Below the pieces are notes generated by a model. The model worked only from the letters and a program-made list of their open reading frames with translations. It searched no databases and was not told the origin of the DNA. A stretch of DNA of 64,000 nucleotides, from assembly GCA_963971425.1 (NCBI GenBank), contig OZ020521.1, positions 10,061,519 to 10,125,518 on the forward strand, read 5' to 3'. The position numbers and the translations under genes are program-made. Shown here one piece after another: positions 1 through 11,134 of this stretch. This stretch comes from Bryoerythrophyllum caledonicum. Taxonomy: Eukaryota; Streptophyta; Bryopsida; Pottiales; Pottiaceae. Position 1 is the first letter of the stretch; every line of letters starts with the position of its first letter.

Positions 1-2
1 TA

Positions 3-302
3 GCGCTCCGCTTGGCCGAGTTCCAGGTTACTGGAGCCACACTCCTCCATTCCACCAGCGCTGACGAATTTTTTGTGTCCAGGTTTGACTCCAACATCGC
101 CCTGCTCTCGAAGTCGTGGGAGCTTCACACACCCATGCCGCACCGCCTCCGCACCGCGCCCCTCTCGGAGTTGTCGAACGTGGAGCTGGACGCGCTCGTT
201 TGCAAGTTGTCGGCAGGTTGGCAGATTGAGGCGTTTGTGCCCCTAGGCACAGATTGGAAGCGCATGGAGCATGTGTGGGTGACCCCGTCCCTACGTGGCT
301 GA
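3..302 (+). CDS. 3' end of an unrecognised protein gene (partial)
   Basis: An open frame runs in from the left window edge and ends at a TGA at 300-302. It has about 100 codons, GC-rich and evenly mixed in composition, unlike the AT-rich sequence that follows. I do not recognise the family. No transmembrane segment or obvious catalytic motif is visible; the C-terminal part has a mix of Trp, Leu and Val typical of a globular fold (for example LSAGWQIEAFVPLG). The abrupt drop in GC after the stop fits a coding/3'UTR boundary. The in-frame TTG at 12 is not a convincing start, so the true start is probably outside the window. It could also be a fragment of a mobile element. Confidence 0.4.
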   Translation, partial: ALRLAEFQVTGATLLHSTSADEFFVSRFDSNIALLSKSWELHTPMPHRLRTAPLSELSNVELDALVCKLSAGWQIEAFVPLGTDWKRMEHVWVTPSLRG

Positions 303-1084
303 CTCTCGTCACCGTAGGGATCCTTGCTGTTCCTTGTTTTTTCTCATTACCGGCCCAAGAGAACCTGTTTTTTTTTCCATTATTGTAGTATTTGTTTCAG
401 CCCATGAGTATACTCTTCGTTTTCCACCGAATGTATAGACTAGTACAGGATTCAGCGCATGCGTGGAGGAACTCAGCTTTGATTTTGAACTGTAAAGGAA
501 TTGTGTTTGTAAAGACACTCCCTAATGCATATATACTTCTTTGGGATCGTTTTTAGTCGTCTTCCTTGCATGTTGTGGTATGTTTGAGGAAGAGTACTCT
601 TGTTCGTCATGTCTAAAGCCTGCTTTTGCTTCCTTGTATTTGATCCTTCATGAAATGGAAATGGAAAGGAGATTCATGGTCCTTAATTTGTTTTCAGAAG
701 TGGAGGTTAGTGTATTGGATTGTGATCGTGGTTGTTATATTCGTTCTTTTCATATGGCGTTGTTTGATAGCTTTGTTGTGCAAATTTTGAGTCGAGCTTC
801 GTCTGTAATACCTTGGTTTTTATCATGCTTCTATCATGAATGTGAAATTTTTGTCTTTAATCTTTAAAATTCACTTTTCTAATTTACTTTATTTTGTTAC
901 AATAAATTAGGGGACTTAAAAATTGGTCCCCTCCTGAAATTATAAGTAATGATATGGACCTTAAAAACAAGAACAACTAGAAAATTAGGTAATGGAAGGG
1001 TCCATTTAATTAGTCCAGCCCATCAAAATACCCCCTAAAATATTCCCCTTGGCCGCACGTGATATACAACACCTCCTAAAGAGT
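303..1084. other. Intergenic AT-rich stretch, nothing recognised
   Basis: T-rich sequence that could include the 3'UTR of the gene at the left edge. A 108-codon open frame at 541-867 has no recognisable motif and a composition like its surroundings, so it is not called. Confidence 0.4.
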
Positions 1085-2417
1085 GACCCCCCCCCCCCGG
1101 GCATCAACCACTTTAAAGGTTGATTATTCGTAACCAACAGTAACTTGTTACCATAAAGGTAACATAAAAATGAGCAATTGTCCATATTGCAGCCAAGCAT
1201 TCTCCTTCATACGAGCTATACTAAACCCCCGCATTGTTGTTGGACTAACTGGCATACGCGATCACGAACTCCTTCCAGTCGTCATCCATTTGTGTAAACA
1301 CCGCACCGATTTCCAACGCGCTCCAATTTGTATGAAACTGGTATGTCTTTCCTGCTATCAGCCTTTGAAGTATAGGTGTTGATGCCAAACACTCCTTTAA
1401 CTCTTGAAAGGCCGCTTCTTGCTCATCTCCCTAGATGCAAGGTTGATCAATCCTTATCATAATGGTCAATGGCTTGGCGATAGCACTGAAAGTCTTCACA
1501 AAATTTTTATTGTAGTTACACAACTCCAAGAATACACATAGCCTACTGACATATCTTGGTCTAGGTGTAGACGTCACTACTTCAATTTTGCTAGCTACCA
1601 CACCCAATCCACTTGGGTATATCATGTGGCCTAAGTATTCAATGCCGTCGAAGTAGAATTTTCACTTACAAGGTGCAACTTCAAACCATGGAGCCTCAAT
1701 TTAGCAAACACTTCCATTAAGTGTAGCCTATGTTGCCTTTGATTCTTGCTAAAAACAACGATGTCGTCAATGTAGCATCTTACAAAGTCCAAGCCCGAGA
1801 ATACTCGATCCATAACCCTCTGTTATTTGATACGCGCATTATTCAATCCAAATGGTAAGAACTTCCATTGGAACAATCGGTCCTTCTTCTTGTGATCTTG
1901 TCCTAGTCCAATCTTGTCGTATCCAGAGCGCAAGTCCAACGTACTAAACACTTTGGCGTTACCAATGGCCTTAAAGTTCTCCTTCGGCGTTGGCATGGCA
2001 TAACATACTGACTTGGTGAATTTATTAATCCTCTTGTAGTACCTGCACATCATTTTTTTGGGTCCAATTACAGTTTTCTTGGTCCATCTTTCTTAGATGG
2101 CATAATAGTCGCCAATGCATACTCACAATCCGGTGAAGCCAACTCCACTAGCCCTGCAGCCACCAACTCCTCCGTACGAGCGCGTATCATCATCCGTTCA
2201 ACGTCGTTATACTTGTACGGCTTCCGGTATTTTGGCGTTTTTTTGTCAAGTTGATACGTACTTTTTGCCCCTTCAACACTGTAAGGTCTTCTAGACAAAA
2301 GGCAAAACAATCCATGTACTCCTTGAGGAACTCATGTTTCTTTCTCTCGATTGCTCCATCCGCCAAGCCTACTATTGGTTTCCAAGTATCCTTGGTCACC
2401 GCCTCCTTCAATTCCAT
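1085..2417 (-). pseudogene. Ty3/gypsy reverse transcriptase-RNase H (pol) relic
   Basis: The minus strand, in several frames, gives the classic Ty3 order: a connection segment ending SPDCEYALATIMPSKKDGP, then FSTLDLRSGYDKI, WKFLPFGLNNA, the catalytic-box variant RCYIDDIVVFSK (YIDD at about 1,755), a degraded EYLGH-type segment, and RNase H pieces EGECLAAIW and LLVTNNQPLKWLM, ending in a 14-base homopolymer C tract near 1,088. At least five frameshifts or stops break it, for example after the PFGL motif and after YIDD. It is the downstream part of the element that carries the methyltransferase domain. Assignment to Ty3/gypsy rests on the order RT then RNase H and the motif wording. Not functional. 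Confidence 0.85.
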
Positions 2418-2686
2418 TGGACCAAGATTCTCTTTCTTTGATTGTTGTTGAATGCCACATGAAGAAAATTCTTCTTCTCCATCCCGATCATGCTTCCAAG
2501 TCCTTCCAATTGGCTTAATCTGCCAATCTCTTTCATTTGGTGACTTGTGTGTTCTTCTATGAACATCTTCTCCACAATTTCCTCTAAATCTCTCCTCTAG
2601 CGGGCCAATCCCCTATTTTGGCTACAACCCTCTACTATATGGTAAATATCCTCTGACTTGGGAGTCGAAAAAAAATTTGCGGTTCC

Positions 2687-3785
2687 CTACATGTTCCATG
2701 AATGAGGTGCTAAGGCCCTCTTGCCCCCAACCACTTTGCGTGTCACCCTGACATAGACAAATGGTTCTCCGGCCGCCCGCAACTTATAAAATCCTATGTA
2801 ACCGGTGAAACTAGAAGCTAACCGCTTCTTCTCGGCAACCACCAACGAGACAATCCAAGTCAAGCAATTCAAATCCATTCCTTGCCCAAGTAAAAACCGC
2901 CGTTGTTGCTTTGAAATGCCGGGCGCATTAGTAGTGCCCATGGGAAAGGCCATGGCTCTCTCCCGCTCATCCGCATTGGGCTTCACCATCAATTGAGACA
3001 AGGAATCCCAAATAAGCCCAAGACCATTATCCTTAAAGGTATACGACCTAGCAAAATTAATCAACAAGGGCAATTCCCTACGCGGTTCTCCCTTGCGGTT
3101 AACCAACGCCAAAGGGGCATGGTCTTGATGATAAACGCGCTGAGGTGCCCTGTGAGGATCGAAAATATCACTTACATAGACATCCGGCCGTTTGATACGA
3201 CCTATAGCGAACTGTAATATTCTTGAGGTGCCATTTACATCCACCACAATCGCGGGCGATGTGCTCGCGATCCGACCGCATCCAGCAATACGGACAAACT
3301 CAGAGTTTGTTCTATGCGGTACATGCCTTCCAAGGTCCTCGACCTAGAGCAACTCAACACCAGTACATTCTCCACGATGTAACTTGGTAGTCACTTCTAA
3401 GATGTCTGAAGCAAACATAGTATGCGGATTATATCATGAAACAACGAAGAACAAGTATATTTCAATCCGTTCTCATGTTCAACCATGGACATACCTTGAC
3501 AAAGCCAATCCGTAGTGACAACGTCCACATGGTCAACATGATGAATGTCCTCTGCTGGAAGCAATGCAATATCACCAACCAATGTAGAAAAAAGAAGTCT
3601 TGATGGCAGTAGTGGCCAACAAATTCCAAGGACTGTGTCCTCAATCGCCGTAAATGCAGCTTGGCCACGTGCCTTGCTGCCTCATCAATATCTACATGGA
3701 TGTACCGTTTGACTTTGATCCCGACTTGTAGCACTCTCGTCAAACCACTTCCAATCCCACCAAATAACTCCAACAACACAATACC
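2687..3785 (-). pseudogene. C5 cytosine-DNA methyltransferase domain inside the Ty3/gypsy element (degraded)
   Basis: Motifs appear in the order of DNMT-type enzymes. Motif I (cofactor loop) is ELFGGIGSGL at about 3,770. An acidic strand YIHVDIDEAARHV follows. Motif IV reads TDWLCQGMS at 3,513-3,487, keeping the catalytic Cys but with Leu where Pro of the PC pair should be. Motif VI is VENV near 3,375. Motif VIII is GSRAHRPRLWW near 3,260. A long target-recognition stretch leads to a motif X-like ERERAMAFPMGTT near 2,968, then RRFLLGQ. In an intact element it would methylate cytosine using S-adenosylmethionine. Frameshifts fall between motifs I and IV and between VIII and the C-terminal part. 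The layout is most like DNMT3-type domains. Retrotransposon-encoded cytosine methyltransferases are known from Klebsormidium and dinoflagellates; the function here is lost. Confidence 0.8.
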
Positions 3786-3959
3786 ATCCTCTGGTGGCTT
3801 TCAGTGAATGATGAAAGTGCCTAGATGTGGTCCGAAATCTTGATCCCCTCTAGAATTATCACCCATTTGTTGGAGAATCAAATGCTATCAAGCATCTTCA
3901 ATGACTTGCTCAACATCCTTCTAAAGAGTCGTGGTGCTCCACGCTGCTTCAATGCCGAG

Positions 3960-4640
3960 TTTATATCTCTCCGTATCTCCACCACTCATGTCCTATACGT
4001 GGGCATACACCCCATCAAGTATAGAAGTAGCCATAGATAAATCTTCAATACCCTCCTCAAACCATGTTGGTTTCACATTCATACCTCCCAAGAAGGCAAA
4101 CATATCCGCAAGGTTGCCAGCCAGATGTCAAACAAAACGAGCTGGCAGTTGGGCCTTCCATCCATCTCCCGCTTGCCATCCTGGTCTATAACTTGTTGTT
4201 TCCTCTCAGAAGTCCGAGGTGAACCCCATGGATTATAGCACTAGTGAGCCCATCAAGACATCATATGACTTGGCCTCCGTGACTATAGCTTTCACCTTCA
4301 TGAAGCTCGCATCCTCGACATCATCTTCGTTGGGTCGTAACATCAACTCCGATTTTGAGATGCCTGTAGCATGCTCCGTACCCCCCATAGACGTGCTAAT
4401 TGTCCATGAACACTTCTCCAAAGTGTCCCCAATCAAGCCCAATCCTTCAATGGCAGATGCTTCTAGCATCAACGGTTGAGCTGCTAAATTCAAAAGCACT
4501 TGTTGAGGTACAAAAATCCTCCCTTTAGACCCGATAACTTGAAAAATCCTCTAGGAATTGTCAACCACCACCACACTAGGAGTAATCAATGATCTTTCGA
4601 TTGCAGGTTTGGCGGCCATGATTTTGACACGCATGCTTGC
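3960..4640 (-). pseudogene. Retropepsin-like (aspartic protease) region of the Ty3/gypsy element
   Basis: The minus strand carries an open stretch of 88 codons (4,499-4,233) and degraded flanks, with phrases typical of the protease region of this element type: QPLMLEASAIEGLGL, TSMGGTEHATGISKSEL, VKAIVTEAKSYDVLMGSLVL, then MGFTSDF and SYRPGWQAGDGWKAQLPARFV before the methyltransferase starts. The active-site loop, expected as DSGA just before QPLM, reads NLAA here, so the catalytic Asp is gone. Position directly upstream of the methyltransferase and RT, and downstream of gag, supports the call. An ATG near 4,618 could be the remnant of a pol start or the edge of the ~2 kb interruption. Confidence 0.6.
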
Positions 4641-6590
4641 TGAAAGCAACCTCTAGAGCCAAAATGACAAAAATAGATTTTTTTCGAAAATTAAGTGTAA
4701 AAAGGGTTGTAGATATATGGAGAATTACAAAATAATGATTAAGTTTACACTAAGTAGTTAATTAATTGAAAAGTACCTATTCATATCCAAAAATTAGGAG
4801 ATAATGGAAAAAGGGTTGAACTCACACCCTTTGGATAGGGTGCACCTTTTCATGAATGGATATGAAGAGATGTGAAGATTTAGTGGAATTAATCTTAATG
4901 GTTAATACTAGGGAAAATCTCTTGCCAAGAGGTGTACCTCTTGGATGTTGAGTAGAATGACTAGCTTGAATTTTTAGCATTCTTGCCCATTACCATAGAA
5001 ATTTCTTGGAGGAAGATTGGAGTGAGCCCTAGCTTTAGGTGAAAAAGCTAGTTGATGACTCTTAATGTTGTAAGAGTATTTAATTTTATATATGAATATA
5101 TAATTGCTATTGAGTTTGCATGTGTAGAGTCTTGTGACTTGAGTCATATGTATAATTGCAATAATATGTGAACTTCATTGAATAAATTTGACATTGTGTG
5201 TTGTAAATGCAAGTGCATGCATTAGGTGTTAATTGCGGATAAAATTCCTATGCATGAATGCATTGTATATTTATTCTTCATGGAATAAGTTAGGGAAATA
5301 CCCTAACTACTAAGGTCGTGTGTGTGACCTTGTGTGTGTGTGTCGGAGCATTAATCATGAGTGTGAAGATTAATGGAGATAATGTGAAATCAAGTGACTT
5401 AGTGCATAAGGTGTGTGATGCATAAGTACTTAATAAGATCTCAAGTGTGAGTGAGCATAACTTGAGTATCATAAGAATAAGAGTGGAGATCTTATTCACG
5501 TTAATGCAATTTATGCAATAAACATCAAGAGTGGCATACCTTGATGCATGGCAAGAGTGTCATATTATGCATACAAAAAATTAGCATTAAGTCTAACCTT
5601 ACTAGAAGGGATTTTCTAAGGTAGGCTAACTTGTGAGTATTTAAGAATCTATCATAAGAGAGAAAATAAGGAACAAATCCCGAAGAAAGACTTAAGAAAA
5701 GAACATATAAAACTTAAGAATCTTAAGTCCAAGTTTGGATACAAAAGCTTATGAAGATTGAGACCTTAAGTACCAGGAGACCCTTAAGTTTAAGGGCTTG
5801 GACTTAAAGATTTGTATGGGTGAGAGTACGGGACATCATTCGCATTCAGTGAGATGCACTCCCGGTTCGGAAAGTCTTAAGACAAAAACTTAAGAACACT
5901 GTAGGGCTGAATTGGTCTAGACAGTACAGATTTTTAAGAATCAGTCCTAAGTGAGTAAAGTGAGTGCTGAAGAATTAAGGGCCAGAGACTATGTCCTTAA
6001 GAACATGGAGACGACCGAGAATGAAGTCTTAAGAACTAGTCAGAGATCTTAAGAACTAAGTGGTACGAGTAAATGTAGAACACTGTAGTCTTTAAGGATT
6101 AGTGGGGATATGTGAACTTAAGTGGAGACTTAAGAGCTGAAACTCCTTAAGACTTAAGTTAACTTGTGTATGTGATTTTTGAGACTAATATTTGTCTTAA
6201 GAACATGATCACGTGGACCGAGTCGATGGACGTGAAAAGTGGAGCGATTTTGCATGAGGTAAGACTTTGAATACTTAAAGGCTGTAATTAAGGAACCAAT
6301 GCAATGAGACTTAATGGAATCTTCCATTAGTCCAGTGTGGCAAGTGTTTAAGAATTAGTGGCATAAACACAATCTTAAAAGGACCAATGTTCCTACTTAA
6401 GGCACGAGAGATCCTTTGGGGTTAGACTTGGTTTGTAGATCCTTTAAGAGTGATGCTAACAACCCTAATTTCCTTAAAATAGATAGATAACCTTAAAAAT
6501 TAACAAAGAGGATAGCTTTAAACTACACAATTAAGCTTTAATTACTTAAAACTAGGCATATGATCATCCCCGTAACGAATCCTATGAAGT
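4641..6590. other. AT-rich interruption between gag and protease, dense in CTTAAG
   Basis: About 1.95 kb with no coding signal splits the gag and protease parts of the Ty3/gypsy relic, so it is probably a later insertion. From about 5,640 to 6,560 the hexamer CTTAAG and its extensions (ACTTAAGA, TCTTAAGA) recur many times on both strands because the motif is palindromic. A TG-rich microsatellite lies near 5,320-5,345. I found no terminal repeats that would name the inserted element. Confidence 0.5.
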
Positions 6591-6599
6591 GTGGGTACA

Positions 6600-7510
6600 C
6601 TTGGGTGTTTTATTAGAGTGGTGAAAAATCACTCTACACAACCCTTCTCCGTTGTCCTCATGACTCACATCCGCCTCTTCCTCAATCACTTCTACCTTCA
6701 AAGCATTGACGCCCGTGGAGTTTTTCAACTCACACATCGTGGCCGCCATCTTGAAGGCTGTTGCCGAACTAAAGCCTTTCTATGACATCAGTTTCGCAGA
6801 AAATAGTGAAGCCTGATACACCATGTTTGCCGCTTGGATTACCACTGTATCCCTTGGCTCTTCAACTCCGACGGTAGGGCGTATCGAAGGCGCCCCCCGC
6901 CGGTTTGGAGGCACTATGGAAGATGTGGGCACCATCTCCTCCAACGTAAAAGACCGTGGCAAACAAGCTTGCCGATTGTAATTCCCATTCAAGATCTAGA
7001 ATTGGACTTGTTCCATGTGGTGTCTCATTGATCACCGATGTTTGGCTTTGTGTAAGCGCATTAGCCTCCCGCAAGTCATCCGTGATAGCAAGTGCCATGC
7101 CGCTCAACATGTAATCCTCAAATTCGTCATCATCGGGTCTAAGCCCGCCCTTAGCATGAAAACTAGGAGTGATTTGAAGCTTATCACTCATTGAGGCGGC
7201 GTTCGCACTCATGGCCTCCATCTTAGCCTCCAATTCTGTGAACTTGGCCTTCCAATTATTCTTCTCCCCTTCAGAGGCCTTTAACTCCTTGTCCTTGCCT
7301 CCGATCTTGTCTCCTTTTTCTCTAGAAGGCTTTAACTCTTGGTAAAGCTTCGAACACTTAGCTTCGGAATGCCCATTGGCACAGCAATCGGAGAAAAATC
7401 CACCAGCTTAGGAGGTAGAAGACTTGCCTTTCTTGCAATCCTTCCTTAAATGCCCTGGCTTGCCACAACTGAAGCATAAGGCCTCAGTGTCAATGGCATA
7501 GCCGTCACAC
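6600..7510 (-). pseudogene. Ty3/gypsy gag relic with CCHC zinc knuckle
   Basis: The minus strand shows a nucleocapsid-type knuckle CFSCGKPGHLRKDC at about 7,475-7,430, a second Cys/His cluster (CCANGHSEAKC) after an in-frame stop, a charged linker, then a coiled-coil-like segment (FTELEAKMEAMSANAASM) and a 123-codon open frame 7,233-6,862. A short continuation at 6,750-6,640 (FKMAATMCELKNSTGVNAL) is probably the gag-pol linker that originally joined the protease part now displaced to 4,640. Gag binds the element RNA and forms the particle. Broken by stops and by the insertion downstream. Confidence 0.7.
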
Positions 7511-8835
7511 GGCACTAACCATTGACCTAGCCATCACACGCCACTAACCCTACCCCTAATTACTAATTAGAACTAAGTTGTAAGCCTTCCAGTAACTCCA
7601 CAACTCCCTAGATGGTTCCTAACCGGAAACCACCTATACAAACGCCTCCATGCGCCGATCTTAACAGTATGGACCATTGTACTCTGAATATAGTGTGGAT
7701 CATTGTTCTCTTCATATAGTTTGGACCACAACATGGACCATTGTTCTCTTCATATACTTTGGACCACAGCAGCTCAAGATTCTATACTAATTGAAAATTT
7801 ACATGCAATCGTTGACTGGCACACATTTGCTTAGAAACAAATGCCCAATCAAAAACTTGACATGCATGTGCTTGATAAAATTTAGTGTAGGTGATTCACA
7901 TTAATAATGAATCCACACTATATTCAATGAAAGGTGTAGCTACCAGCAGTTCAGTAATGTCTTAAGAAATATAAAGAAGAAGAAGACGAACTCCGATTTA
8001 GGGTTTAGTGGTCTTGATTTAGTGGTTTGGGTCATGGCACCCTAAGACCGTGGTGCTTTAAGAAACATAATGTCTCATTATATCCAACAATGCCCGACTT
8101 CCATAGATTTTACAGGCTTTTTGATGCAAAAGTTACTGAAATGCTCCCAAAGCTACCAATACCTCAATCCTCTAAGTCTTTGAATCCTAATACCAATAGT
8201 AACTCTTTGGGCTTTATGAATTTCTTATAAACCAGTGGAGTTCATATTCCGATGGGACAAATTCCAACCATGTACTAGGATGTACCCTTTTGTAATAGAA
8301 ATACATACACATGATTGGTTCACAGAAGTTTCACTTTATCTTGGAAAAAAGACCAATGCCTGTGGAATGAAGACCATGAATACATGGCCAAACACAAACG
8401 ATGCTCCCATCTTAGTGCACAATATGGTAAGTGACAAGTGAAGTGCACAATATGATAAGTGACAAGTGAAGTGAGTAGGTGATAAAAAGGAGTAACCAAT
8501 TCAAATGCTGCTTTGATCACCTCACCACTACACTAATGATGATATTTAGTGTTGTCCATCCTAACTTTTTTGAGTGGCTATGAGTTTTCACCGGAGGTAA
8601 ATATTTTTACCTACAATAAACACATCCATAGTGAAAAGTGCATAGCAACTTCATGACCATAGTTGGTAAAAAAAATCATCAAAAATAAAAAGTTGTAGCA
8701 TGTATAAGGTAATTAGTGCAGCTACCATGACCTCATTGTATGTGTACCCAAAAAGCCCTTGGAGGAAACAACATGTTAGTCGTCTTTAAGGCACTAAATG
8801 TAGGAAGCACTTGGTGTAGAAAAGTGTTTAGCATC
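7511..8835. other. Intergenic sequence, no gene supported
   Basis: Contains a short near-duplicate at 7,670-7,760 (repeated phrase GGACCATTGT...CTTCATATA) and two adjacent short open frames at 8,027-8,230 and 8,235-8,441 with no recognisable domain. They could be remnants of one coding fragment split by a frameshift, but I cannot name it. Confidence 0.35.
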
Positions 8836-8968
8836 AAAAGGGGGAAGTAATTCTATTACTCTACCTTTTGTCCCATGGCCATAGGCTTAGTGAAGAGAGT
8901 GAACAAACACTATATTCACGCCGGTCCCCGTCGGCAACCGGAGTAGTTCTTCTTCTTCATCTTCTTGT
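8836..8968 (+). repeat. Diverged relic of the LINE 3' terminus (hairpin plus TTC tail)
   Basis: Reads like the last ~130 bases of the LINE copies further right: a GGGGGAAGTA block, a CCATGGCCATAGGCTTAG block matching their GGGCATGGTCTTAG, then GAACAAACACTATATTCACG, a degenerate terminal hairpin (ACGCCGGTCCCC / GGCAACCGG), and a (TTC)n-like tail. It differs from the intact copies at roughly one base in four, so it is older. It could be a 5'-truncated LINE or the shared 3' end of a SINE that borrows this LINE's machinery; no tRNA-like head was seen upstream. Confidence 0.65.
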
Positions 8969-11134
8969 GGCTATCACTAAAAATCATTATCAGTGTAGTT
9001 TAATTTATTTTCCGAAATTAGCTTGCAAGCTTGATGAGAATCTCATTAATTGATTTCAGTTACAGTAATATCCCATGCAAACAGACTGTCAGCATGGTTG
9101 AAGGACGGACATCACAACATCATCATGTTCAAAAATTTCAATGCCATGAAACCATAGCACCTCATATTCTACGCAAAGTCTGAAAAGAGTAAATTTTAGA
9201 AGGAAAAAAGAAAGAGATGGGGACAGATACTCAACAACATAAACAGTACCCTACTTTGGGTGTTCTATCACAAAACCATTGCAGTACTTACCGGTACTCC
9301 CAGAACTTCAATACTTCACAACAATAGTTTTTGGGTTTGAAAATTTCAAGCAATACTACGGAGTTCAAGATTTCATATCTTTCCATCATATATTTGTTGA
9401 TGTTTCCCATTTCTTCGAAGGAGTGGATAGACAAGGAAATTGAATTTTTGGTTGGAAGCATGACATATCGCATTCTCAGGACAGATGATAGAAGCATTGT
9501 GTTGGTACCTGTATCATGTTATGGGCATTCGGGGGAACTACTTCTATGAGATTCAAAAACTTGGATTGGAGTGGGACTTGAATTCCAGCTCCAATCATGT
9601 GAAGTGGTTTTCAAGAACTCCTGCAATTATTATATAGTACGAGAGCAAACCACTGATCTTCTTCACTTATTAAGTTCGACATGTCGCTCAATGTTGATGA
9701 TGTTCTAAAACCATCATCAATACAAAGGTTAACAAACCAAACATGTACCCCTCAAATCCATTCAACAAGACATGGAAGTACAGTACAAAACTTTAATGTA
9801 TGTAGTTTTGAAACATTCTAAGCATATTCTCAGAATTTCATGATTTTATTTAGACAGAGTTTAAAGTGTGTTTAAAATCCAGGTGCAAAATTAACTAAAT
9901 ATTCAGTGTTTCTTACAATGGTGACCAAAGAAAATTGTTGTAGTGGTTTTTCACTTTCCATAGATCTGGCATTAGATCAAAGGAAGGGCAAGTTGGTGGA
10001 CTCTCAACTCAAGTTACAAGTAGTTTTAGCTCTCTTTTGAGAAAGAAGAGAAAGAGGCCATGTACCATGAATCTTATCCCTCTCTCTCTTCTTTGAGGTG
10101 ACTCTAAAAATTTGAGCTATTTCAAACTGATTTTGATCGTTCGAAATGGAAAAAGAGGTCAAAATTCATGGAATCTTTGCCTCACTTGAGAAAAACTCTA
10201 CTATCGGTAACATATCAATGCAAACATATGCAGTGCTTCAAAAATTGGCATTATATTCCTCTGGACACTATCTAAAGCATATTCCTCTCCAGAACAACAC
10301 ACTACAAGAAACCCTATTGCTCCTCACTCAGAAAATGTCGCCCTTCACTTACGTAGAATGTGGAAAAGGGTGCTTTTTCTTGTCTTTACTGACCCGACTT
10401 CTAAAATGCTTGAAACAGGAAGTGAGGGTTGCCAATACTGACATTTGATTCCAATTTTTGTCACTAGAAGTTCTATGATCATACATAAAATTTAAGAGTC
10501 CATCCCTAATCAAAGACAGACTGGATGATCATGTCCAAGGTCGACATGTCATTCCTCCAGAGTCCACTGAATTCTCAGTAGGCCCGGAAGAATCATCAAA
10601 ACAGATGTGACGTCAATTGCAGCTAATTGTTGATAGCATGCAGACGTGGTACTGGAGCACGTAATCAGCACTGGAGTAGAAGTGACTTGCTTCTAGAGCA
10701 CAAGGTGAGCTTGTGCATTGCATTGCCTGATGCAACCCGATTACCGAATACACAGCGGTGGAGGTGCACACAAACGAGCCATGAGTAGGAAGAAGGGAGG
10801 TTCGATAATTTTTATTTCCTGCTCTGCCAGCATGAGGGCGTGGTGGCTGACTATCACATCATAATCTCTACCGAGATTCACGACCATCAACCACATAGGA
10901 GGCCAGATTCTGGCTACTGACGCCGCAATTCACCACTTGGCAGTCGATTGAGCAGAAACAGTCACCTAAAGTATGCACATCAGCCTGACAAAACTACCTA
11001 CGAGTCGATTGTGTGTGTGTATGCGCCTACCTTGTAACTTACACTGCTACTGAGGAGACTCTCCGATGGCACCCTCTGAAAATTGCCTCGTCAGGCCAAC
11101 CAAAAAGAATGGAAAACTTGAAAATTGAAGAGTA
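8969..11134. other. Intergenic sequence upstream and downstream of weak ORFs, no gene supported
   Basis: Unremarkable AT-rich sequence with a few short open frames (for example 10,146-10,448) that carry no domain. Two CACTAC-type termini (near 9,950 inverted, and near 10,301) resemble CACTA transposon ends but do not form a convincing pair. The last few hundred bases may hold the 3'UTR of the dyskerin gene. Confidence 0.3.

Larger units (their letters stand above)
1085..7510 (-). mobile_element. Decayed Ty3/gypsy LTR retrotransposon carrying a cytosine methyltransferase domain
   Basis: Read on the minus strand, the pieces are gag with CCHC knuckle (7.5-6.6 kb), a retropepsin-like region (4.64-3.96 kb), a C5-DNA-methyltransferase domain (3.78-2.69 kb), reverse transcriptase (2.42-1.63 kb) and RNase H (1.63-1.09 kb). 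All parts have stops and frameshifts, so the element is dead. The integrase that should follow RNase H is not visible below 1,085, and I found no LTR pair. About 2 kb of unrelated AT-rich sequence separates gag from the protease. The integrase relic at the right end of the window is in the same orientation and may belong to a second copy of this family. Confidence 0.85.

Noticed and set aside
8526-10310. CACTACA-type ends near 8,526, 9,950 and 10,301 suggesting CACTA DNA transposons
   Set aside because: The ends share only about seven bases, no 3-bp target duplication was seen, and no transposase is present; CACTAC is too short to support a call.
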